Positions 12,109 through 21,171 of a DNA stretch of 64,000 bases are shown one piece after another. Every line of letters begins with the position of its first letter. The stretch's first letter is position 1. The stretch lies in contig CM012955.1 in assembly GCA_000181795.3 (NCBI GenBank), positions 9,559,074-9,623,073 of the forward strand, in the 5' to 3' direction. Origin of the DNA: Trichinella spiralis. Its lineage: Eukaryota > Nematoda > Enoplea > Trichinellida > Trichinellidae. A model generated the notes under the pieces. It made no database searches, was not told the origin of the DNA, and worked only from the letters and a program-made list of their open reading frames with translations. Position numbers and translations under genes: made by a program.

Positions 12109-14856
12109 TTTCGCAGAAACTTCTTCTATTCTGACAAATTACCGTACAGTAGTGGCGAGCAAGTTCTTTACAGTAATTAATAATGAAGTAATTAACCCGA
12201 TCTGAAAAAGGAATAGTAAAATAATGGTAATCTCGTAGGCATGATAAAAAAAAATTAATCGCAAAAAATAAAAAATTTTTTTTTCTTTTAATATTTTTAA
12301 AATTGATATTTAATTGAAAGAAAGCCTAAGTTTGATGTTGACTTGTTTGTGCAGTGTGTGAAAGGGTATTTTGCGCATTGGGAGAAGTCTTTCGAGAAAG
12401 TTAACAAACGATTCAACGCCTAAATTGTAACATTGTTTTTTCAGTGCAGTAATGATGGGCAGAGAAGAAAATTTTTTTTTTCTGTATGTTTGTCGTTTCG
12501 GATCGTGTAGTTTGAAATTTACCGAACGAAACGAAAATAAGATTGTAAATCAAAGTGGCTGTCGTTTGTTGGAAAGCGAGCCGACATCTGGGCGTTGGTG
12601 ATTTATTGTTGCCCAGATAGCGGATGTCAGCGTTGGACAGGAGTCGGACTTTTGACACTGGAGCGGTGAAATAAATTTTCATCCGGGCGGCCAGATCAAA
12701 TTTTGGTTTAAAGTCGATTGAACAAAATTGCTACAACAGCCGACAGCTGCCTGTCAACACGCGCTTTAAGATAAGTTGAGAAGAGCGTCAAAATTGCGTC
12801 GGGTGAATAACTGTTCATCCATGCAGACAACAACAACAACAATAACACGAACGTGAAGCTTCTCTTTTGCTCAACTCTCAGTCGTTGTCCTGTTTGAAAA
12901 ATAATAATAAATAATCAATATAATAAATAATAATAATTTTTAAAAACAATTTCAAATTTTGTAAAATTATTTTTGATAAACATTGAATGGTGGAATTGAT
13001 GGCAATGTGCGAAAATAATTTTTATGCATATCTTTTTGTGCCAACATTTTCAAAAAATTATTTCCATGGTTACAAGTTTTAATTTTTTTTTTATCATCAA
13101 GAAAAATTTGAATATACACCGAAGCAAAGTATGTGGATTTTGAACGTAATTGATTTTGCCGTTTTGCCAAACGGACCCGTTGTGAAAATATTCTTCCTTG
13201 AACGCACGATCAACAACACCAACACGAAGAACGAGAAAATTTGCAAATAATAATAATTTCGTTGCATAATTTTTTGAAAAAGATTATTATTCGGCGGTTT
13301 GTCTAAATTTTGCATAACTTCAATTTTTTCCTATTCGTATCTACTGCATCTATTCGTAATTGTTTTTTTTCTTCTTTCACAAAACCGGTTTTTGGAGTGA
13401 TTCTTTGAAATTCTTTCAACTACCACTTGAGCTGACCAAACAGAAAATTTGAAAACCATCTTCTGAGTTAACATATCCGTAGACTGAAACATTCTTTGAA
13501 TAACTCTTCTTCTGATTATTTATTCATATAAATAAATATTCTGTTGATCTCAAAAAATGAAAATTACACAATTTTTTTTCCTTTTGAAATTAAAATTTAA
13601 ATTATTTCAATATTTTACAAAGTAGCTTTTCATTTGAAGAAAAGCAAATTCGTCCCCCCCATCGCCACAACAGCACCATCAACTGCGTGCGCAAAATTCT
13701 GATCACCGCCCGCACAACATTGTCGTCTTTTGGCTATTCAACATCGAACTACAACAGTTTTTTTTCATGACAAAATATCCGAGCTATATATATTTATATG
13801 TATATAGTTGTCAGTAATTTTTCAACTGCATTATCTGTTGTTTATTAAAATCGGTGGATCAACAAAGGCCACCGCCCTTGTGCTCGCTGTTCAAAATTGT
13901 CGCATTTCAACTCGACAAGCCAACTTGATTTTTGTTATCCAATCTACTGTGGCAACAATCGTGTTTGTTTCCCTTAGGTGATATTTGTTTTTTCTTTTAT
14001 CAAATTGTTCCAAGATTTTTGAAACTTGGAGCAAAATTTCGATGTATATTTTCTAGGAAAAACAGTTCAATTCCATTTCGCACGTTGCATTGTTTCCATT
14101 AACCAAACCAATCGCGACGAGCAACAGCAAAATATGCTCAACAACAACAACAAGAACAGAAAAAATATCAAATAATAAAAAACATTAAATAAATTCATTT
14201 TAAATTTATTCAAATCAACTCTGTTCATTGTTGTGAGCAATAATATAAACTCTATTGGACAGTTTCTTTTTTTTGCAATTTACGTCAAACAGCACATGAT
14301 CATCATCATTGTTGTTGTATTTTAAAATTTAAAAATATACAATCAAGTAAAATGTCAACTAAATTTCCATTGTGAACTTTTGGCAATATTTATTTTGATA
14401 TTTTTTTATCTCGTATAGTAATGTGTCGTTGTTACTTAATCATCATTGTACGATAAGAAGGAATGCGTTGCAATTCAGTGTAAATAATTGGATAGATTAA
14501 TGGCGTGGCGATAAGAAAAGCACATTCCATTTCAAACGCTTATTATAAAATCGTGTTCCGATCGTGGAAATTTTAATGTACCATTTTTTTTTCTCCACTG
14601 CACTGTTCACCGTTACACTTGCCGGCGGTGTAATGTGTCGAGAAATTGCGCAATTTTCAATAATTCCAACCCCAACGTTGAACTATTTTCTTCCCATCTC
14701 TGTTCAATCTGTTTCAATTGATCATATTTAATTATTGTTTTTCTTTTAAATCGAGCTATTTTTTTTCCAATTTCAGAACTTTTCGTAACATTCGATAACT
14801 TTCGATCGCATTTTATTGCAGAGCATTTGGTGTGATGTGAGCAGTGTTTTCACAGA
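12109..14856. other. Divergent intergenic spacer between UBC9 and p53 genes
   Basis: The 2.7 kb between two divergently transcribed genes must hold both promoters. It is rich in A/T runs and AAC/GTT trinucleotide tracts, for example about 12827-12843 and 14125-14160. No conserved motif could be assigned and no coding frame is convincing. Confidence 0.45.
12826..12843. repeat. (CAA)n microsatellite
   Basis: A short run of CAA trinucleotides lies in the UBC9/p53 spacer. Similar AAC/GTT tracts recur across the window. Confidence 0.7.
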
Positions 14857-17800
14857 ATGAGCCATTCGGACTTGAGCACCCCAATTACGTCACTTTCGCA
14901 AGAAACATGGGCACATCTGTACAACGCCATCGGCTTAGACGAGTAACAGCATTGGGCGCTGCGATATTTATTTTTTTTTCTTTACGCTTCAAATTTTAAT
15001 TGTTTTTCTTTTTAAAAAGCAGCTATTTGATGATGGAAGAGTTGGAACAGTTGACACCGGGCTTGGACGACGTACCGCAAGCGGAGCCGGAATATATAAA
15101 CTTGGAACCATTGAACCCGCAGACCATGGCTACCAGCGATAATGTATATACATACATTTATTTATATATGAATAACTTTCATTTAATCAGACACACACAC
15201 ACACACACAGTGAGACAGAGAGGAAAAAAGAGAGGTCGAATTTCATAAAATAAAAAATATACATATTCATATTTCTTCAGATTTTCGACAACAGTATTCT
15301 TTTCGACGATCCGTCAGTGGAAGAGATAGTTGACAGTGATCAGTTGTATGCTTTCACCAACGATGACAACCTGCCTGATGCGTTGGTATTGTTCGATTTA
15401 TTTTTGCCGTTAAAATATTTTGCATGGAAAAAGTTGTGCTTTTCATTTTTTTTATTTTTGCACATGCGATAAATGTTCAATTGTATGCTTTGCACGTTTG
15501 TTTGTCGATTTTGCACAACAGTAATGTCAAGACGGTAATTTTATTAGCTGCACTGTTTTGCATTTTTTTTTCATTTTTGAACACGATGGTCGTTTAAAAC
15601 TGACACTTAATAAGCGTAGTAATAATTTGCACAGATCGTGATAATTCTTGTTAATCGTTCAGCACAGTGGCGATGGGGTCGGTTAATCGTCCGTCGTCTG
15701 ATAACCTATATTGTATTTGATATTTGACAAAACGGTTGCACTTTTGATCCAGCATTTTTGACTTTATTATTGTTCCACTTGACCTGACCGATCACTTGTT
15801 GCCAATCGCTCTCATTACATCCATATTTTCTTAATCATATCAGTATTATGTATTAGGTGAATAATAATTTTTTTAAATTATAATAAATCAAACTATACAG
15901 CAAGAATAATTTGGTCATCTGAGCAAGTCAACACACGTTTTAATTGCAAACAATTTTCAACGGATAAACATTTAGCTACGGTGTCATGTGATAGTTTTAA
16001 TTTTTATTGTTTTTTTTGTTTCGCTTTTGAAATACATATAAATGATAATAATCACCGCTATCGTAAAAGATGTTGATAAATTTGTTTCCCTTATGTTGTT
16101 GATAAGTTTTCTTTTGCTTTTCTTTTTCTCCTAAACCAAACACCATCTGCTTTGGTGTAATAAATTTTTTCACGTTTCAGGATTTCGATCCGGCTATATA
16201 TCTGACAGATGTTGAACCTACTGACGTAACATCCTTTGCCGCTATAGCTGAAAGTGCCGCAGCAACTGTTGTCAAAGATGCGACGATTAATCCAACTGAA
16301 TCGAACGTTGTAGAATTGTCAAATGTATTTTGTGCTTTGAAGAAAGTGTTTTTGTTGTTTTGCATTAATTTTTATTTCAGGTAGGGCTAATGGCAGCGGC
16401 ACCAATGGAAATGGCACCATCGACGTTGCCCCATGGCGTCAAAACTGACATCACTGATGAACTTGCACTGCTCAAGTATATTTTATGTTAATTTTTTACT
16501 TTAATATTTAAATATATTGAAATTTGTTTCAATAGCACTTCGTACAGCGGTCCGTATGGGTTTCGAATACAGTTGACCAATTCCGTTTCGACAAGAAAGT
16601 CAATTCCATATTTGGTATATAATTTTTTTTATTAAATGAAAATGTTTTGTTTTGATTTGCAATTTGTGTATACAGTATTCGGCCGAATTGAACAAACTGT
16701 ATACGAAGATTAATACCGCTTTTCCGGTGAAAATTCGCCTGGAAAATTTGGAACACGGTTTGCCGGCGAACGCGATCGTACGATTCATGGCAGTTTATGC
16801 CCGTGCACAGTATACGTTTGAGCCAGTTTTGCGTTGCATGAATCATCAATCCACTGACAGTAAGCAGTTATATATATGTATATGTATATGTAGAGAAAAG
16901 TGTTATTAAAATTAATCTTTTTCCAGATAGTCCCGTAGCTTGTCATTTTGTTCGATGCCATCAGTTGAAAGCCATATATATGAAAGATGAACGGAATCAT
17001 TATTCGGTGTATGTGAAATGGTCCGACTTGGCCGAACAGGAAAACGTAGGCGAGGCGATGTGCGCGATCAGTTTCTGTTGCTTCAATTCGTGCAGCACTT
17101 TATGCCGTCGAGCGATCCAATTGAGTGTCACATTGGAAGACAGGTAGAGTGATGTGCGCAGTTATGAAATTATTATTATTATTATGATAAATATGTGTTT
17201 TGTCATATTTTCCACCGTCTCAGCGATCACGTCTTGGCACGTCAACTGGTAGGTGTGAAAGTGTGCGCTTGTCCGAACCGGGACAAAAATTTGGACACTC
17301 TACAGTACGAAAAGATGAAGAGAGAAGTGGACTCCGACGACCAGCAGGTGGTGATTTGTCCGAAATGTTCGCACACGATGAAACGCAAGATCAGCAGCAA
17401 CAACAACAACAACAACAATATCCACCAGCCTCACGCTGCTTCAGATTTGGATGATCCGGCTGCCACGTTCATCCAACCCAAGCGTATATGCGTCGAGCCG
17501 GAGCAGGAAATTTATCTTTTCCGCGTCCAGGGCCGTCAACTGGCGAAAATGTTGTCGAAAATTGTCGCCGTTTTCTACGCGGCTCGTCGGACCGCCGACA
17601 ATCAGGGCCCGGTCGACAGGCGCTTCACGCAAAAATTTTTCACCGAATTCGACGGCTCGGCAAGCATCGAAACGTGAAAAAGAAACTTTTTGTTTATTTG
17701 TTTATGTTTATTTATTTATTTGTTTGTTTCGGTTCTAGTTGGCTGAAGGAGATGCGATTGACGAAAGTATCGGCGAGGAAATTTTACGAAAAAGATTTTC

Positions 17801-18453
17801 GCACTTTGGGCGACATTGAAAATTTCACTCTCCAGGTTTTTCGTCATTATGAGAAAAAAAACACTTTCACAACAACAACAACAACAATTATTGTTTTTTT
17901 TTCCTATTCATTTGTTCGTTTGGTTCAACTTTTCTCATTTTTCTTTTCTTTTCTTTTATAGTTTATACTGATTGCCTGTTTGTGGTGGATGATTTGTTTT
18001 TGTTGAGAATTTCAAGTATTTCTTTTTCCCCACTCGAATTGCGACATTCACGATATTTTCTTTTCAATTGTATCCGTTTTATTTTTTGTTTATTTTCAAC
18101 TTTGTTTTCTTTTTACCGATTACGATATTTTCGAAATGTATCATTTCGCTGTATACTGTAGACATGTTGTTGACGTCGATTATGCAAATTTTGAAATTCT
18201 AATATCTCCGATTTTTTTTAGTGATTTTTTTTCATTCATTTTTTGTTGTCAGGATTTCAAAAAATTAAACATCGGACAAATGGAAGCGACGACTATGCAT
18301 ACGTGGTTGATCCAATGGCGAGCGTTTGAACAAGCGGCCCAGATGAGCAGTTTGGAAACCCCGTCGTCATTTTCGGCCACCGAACCTCCGCCCCATCCGT
18401 CCTCCTATTTGCCTCATCTGTTGACGACGGACCGAAATGAGTACGAATTGTGA
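14857..18453 (+). CDS. p53 family transcription factor, p63/p73-like with SAM domain
   Basis: Eleven exons join in phase to 592 residues: 14857-14942, 15023-15143, 15281-15385, 16181-16324, 16381-16475, 16536-16614, 16676-16859, 16927-17143, 17224-17673, 17739-17835 and 18253-18453. Residues 14-26 (S-Q-E-T-W-A-H-L-Y-N-A-I) match the MDM2/coactivator-binding helix of p53. The DNA-binding domain spans about 185-366, from Y-S-G-P-Y-G-F to C-A-C-P-N-R-D. Zinc ligands are C264, H267, C323 and C327; R332/R333 align with human R248/R249, and K356 replaces R273. A basic region and a seven-Asn tract follow, then a tetramerization segment (438-466) and a SAM domain (about 486-555). It should bind DNA as a tetramer in stress or germline quality control. 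Only the SAM assignment rests mainly on pattern, but its hydrophobic spacing is good. Confidence 0.95.
15190..15209. repeat. (CA)n microsatellite in p53 intron 2
   Basis: Ten CA units lie in the 137 bp second intron of the p53-like gene. Confidence 0.8.
15386..16180 (+). other. Large intron 3 of the p53-like gene
   Basis: At 795 bp this is the largest intron of the gene and separates the transactivation exons from the rest. No coding frame is seen in it. Its place matches the intron that carries the internal promoter in vertebrate p63 and p73, but no promoter motif could be assigned here. Confidence 0.6.
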
Positions 18454-19463
18454 TCCAATCGAATTATTGATTTTACTCGACGACCCAGTTGTTGTTGTGG
18501 TATGGGTTTGGAATGAGCAGTCGATATGTAAATTTTTTCGTTCATCTCATTTGTTTATTGAAAAGGAAAAATATGCCCATTTCTGATTTCGATGATGATT
18601 ATTATTTTTATTATTATGATCGTGTTTGATTTGTTCTGAAAATAGTGCCGTGTAGTTTTTTTTAAATTTATTTTTTTATTATGCAGCAGATTGCAGCAGT
18701 TTGATCGTTTTCAAAGTGGAATTTATGTGATTCCTCTTTTTTTTAATCTACTGATTGGTTGCCTTGTTTTTGCTTTTTTTTTATAAAAAAATAGTCTTCT
18801 AGTCGTTTACCCCCCCCCCCCCCATTCATTCCCTCCAGTATCTTCCCATGCTGCGTAAGCGTACACAATTGTCTACCTGCTTGATCTACCTTTGCCAAGT
18901 ATTATATTTGCATACAATTCATTCCTATACTACATGCGTGTGTTTGTGTTTCTGTGCGTGTTGCGAATGTGTGTGTGTGTGTGGTTGCGCGCATGTTCAT
19001 AAAATTGATGTCATTCCTGCAGTATATTGTGATTTGCATGTGTAGAGTTAGTGAATAAATATTTGAGCATTTGCCGTTATGTGTTGTTTATAAAATTAAA
19101 CGAATCTATTCATGTATATGTATATATATAATGATCGACCATTTATTCGGCAGGTAGTGTACATACATAATAAATATTCTTTTAGCGTTTTGCTGTTTAT
19201 TATGCGGTAAAAATTGACTTTGTTGTTGAATTGATCAACCATTTGAGCTTTTTTTCTAGTTTTGATATTTTTCACTGAACAACAAACAACCTATTCTTTG
19301 ACTCTTTAACTTTCCCTACCAACTTGCAGACTTTTTATACTGCTGTTGTTTACTGGTATTTTTATAGTTAGCTGTGACCGGTTCCAGTCCTAGTTAGCAT
19401 GGTCATGAAGCTATTTATAAAATATACGATGATGATCATTCTTGTGTTTAATTAATAGTAGTA

Positions 19464-19487
19464 CTGTTGTTGTTGTTGTTGTTGTTG
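19464..19487. repeat. (GTT)n microsatellite
   Basis: About eight GTT units lie between the p53-like and LIM genes. Confidence 0.8.
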
Positions 19488-19660
19488 GCTTTGATCAAGC
19501 GTGATGAAGCAAGTACAATGTTGTATATATGCATCAATGCTTGTCTGTTTAGCCAATAGCCGCCGCAGCTTCTTCGTCGAACTGGTTGTAAAACAGCCTG
19601 CCTCGCACTGTTGAAGTTTGTCTAAGCCAACTGGTCGATGCTCTTATTGCTCTCAAAGTT

Positions 19661-19686
19661 ACTTCTTCTTCTTCTTCTTCTTCTTT
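19661..19686 (+). repeat. (TTC)n tract upstream of LIM gene start
   Basis: About eight TTC units end about 20 bases before the ATG of the LIM gene. The tract could be in its 5' untranslated region or serve as a polypyrimidine tract. Confidence 0.7.
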
Positions 19687-19704
19687 TTCAACTTTACAAT
19701 TATC

Positions 19705-20253
19705 ATGAGCGGTACATCATCGTCGCCAGCTTTCACTAACACGGTAAGTTTGTCAAAAAAATTTACATCACCGATTGAAAATTATTTTTTCACAATAATA
19801 TGCACAATTAATTTGATAGTATATTTTACACTCGTGCATGCGAGCAAATTATATTCTGTCTTGCTTTTTTTTAATTAGAAGATTTGATTAATAAATGTTC
19901 TTTTTATTTTAATTTATCCTGTTCAGAAAAGAGCGATGCCGGTGAAGGATCTGTGCCATCGGTGTCGACGTCCGACGTATTTCAACGACAAAATTGGACC
20001 ACTGAAAGACGGCGTATTTTATCACAAAGGTTGTTTCAAATGTTGGCTTTGCGGAAGTCGGCTGACGCTGAAAACTTACTGTAACAATCGGAACGACATC
20101 ACCGATACCGAAGTCTACTGCCAGGGTCACGTGCCCACTCCGATGCCCCACGAACCAATACCGCATCGTTCAAATTTATTGTACAGCCCCAAAACTCGTG
20201 GCCACAACGCCGACTACAGATCTTCCACGTCCAAATTGCCCCTGTACCCGTGA
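19705..20253 (+). CDS. Single LIM domain protein, hillarin/LTD-1-like
   Basis: Two exons (19705-19743 and 19927-20253) join in frame to 121 residues; the ATG follows the TTC tract. One complete LIM double zinc finger is visible with ligands C23, C26, H46, C49, C52, C55, C78 and H81. The second finger's Cys-Cys spacing of 22 is slightly long. The tail of about 40 residues is basic and has no second domain, ending in L-P-L-Y-P. The style of the LIM domain (P-L-K-D-G-V-F-Y-H-K-G-C-F-K-C-W-L-C) recalls the N-terminal LIM of hillarin/LTD-1 proteins, which carry a transglutaminase-like region that is absent here. It probably acts as a protein-binding adaptor on the cytoskeleton. AATAAA at 20294-20299 lies 40 nt after the stop. 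Confidence 0.85.
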
Positions 20254-20293
20254 ATTATTCACATCTACAACTTTCGACAACACAATTACGTAT

Positions 20294-20299
20294 AATAAA
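20294..20299 (+). terminator. Polyadenylation signal of LIM gene
   Basis: AATAAA lies 40 nt after the stop codon of the LIM gene on the same strand. Confidence 0.6.
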
Positions 20300-20684
20300 T
20301 GTATTATTTCTCTCACAAGTTAAAATTTTGAGAAAAATGGAACAATTGTGATTAAAATTAAAAAAAAATGAACTTCACTATTATTTGAAAAATCGAACAA
20401 ATCAACAAACAACAACATTTGTTGCAACTTTACAATGAACTTGAAAATCACTTTCAATGTGTTTCATAAAAGTTTTTCATCCAACTTTTAGTGGCAAACA
20501 GTAAATACAGTATAATGATAACTTTTCTTACCTCATTATTTCCTTTTGTACGTATTTGAAAATACAATTAATTCTGTGATAATTAAAAAATGATAAAATT
20601 ACAATTAAAGGCGGGGATTTTTTTTCTTTTAAAAACAATTTTTAATTTAACGAAAAGAAAAGAAATATAACAACAATTCAACAT
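20300..20684. other. Convergent 3' spacer
   Basis: This AT-rich spacer lies between the convergent LIM and galaxin-like genes. No coding frame is supported. Confidence 0.4.
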
Positions 20685-21171
20685 TTAATGATAGAACGTT
20701 GATTTTTGAGGAAAAATAATTTTTCCATTTTTGCACTGCTTCCAACGCGGATTGTAGCATCCGGTGCCGCAGCAAGTGCTTTCACTGCCGGCGCAACGGG
20801 CGACCACTTTGCCGTTGCAGCACATCTGCTTCTTCTTCGAATAGCATCTATCCCCGCAACAGTGGGCATCTTTGCTGTCACAACGATCCCGTATTTTACC
20901 CTTGCAACACATACCAATGGTCGGATTGTAGCAGAACCGTCCGCAGCAGTCTCTGGTACCGTCCCGTTTGCACAGATCCGTATTTTCGCAGCAGATGAAT
21001 CTCCTGGCGTCGTAGACGAACTGCCCGCAAGTGAATTGCGCCCCACTCGAACTGACGATGCCTGAATCATACACATTTGCATACGTCAATAGAATGAGCA
21101 GAACTTGCAAATATATTTGCATACGTACAGGCGAGAATCAACAGCCAACAGGAAAAGGTGATCGCCAACAT
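20685..21171 (-). CDS. Secreted galaxin-like Cys-Cys repeat protein
   Basis: The preferred model has two exons, 21171-21129 and 21061-20685, joined through a strong donor (GTACGT) and a TTCAG acceptor to give 139 residues. Exon 1 encodes a typical signal peptide (M-L-A-I-T-F-S-C-W-L-L-I-L-A-C). The mature part holds six CC pairs in repeats of the form C-C-G-x2-C-Y-N-P-x4-C-C-x-G-K-I, as in galaxin proteins first described from coral skeleton matrix. Function in animals without mineral skeletons is unknown; an extracellular matrix or cuticle role is likely because every cysteine is paired or regularly spaced. An unspliced alternative starts at ATG 21122 in the same frame and also gives a hydrophobic leader. 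There is no membrane segment after the leader. Confidence 0.82.

Larger units (their letters stand above)
18454..19704. other. p53-like gene 3' region and spacer
   Basis: AATAAA at 19054-19059 is a plausible polyadenylation signal, giving a 3' untranslated region of about 600 nt. The stretch also holds a C homopolymer near 18810-18823, a GT-rich stretch near 18933-18985 and a (GTT)n tract near 19464-19487. Confidence 0.4.

Noticed and set aside
17451-17961. Two long alternative frames over p53 exons 9-10
   Set aside because: They cross the exon 9 donor and intron and encode low-complexity sequence. The p53 frame is fixed by domain matches on both sides.
18810-18823. C homopolymer downstream of the p53-like gene as a regulatory element
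   Set aside because: A single homopolymer run is more likely neutral or a sequencing weak point; nothing else marks it.
20706-21065. Plus-strand frame of 119 codons over the galaxin-like gene
   Set aside because: It is the antisense shadow of the Cys-rich minus-strand gene, which has a signal peptide, repeats and splice sites.
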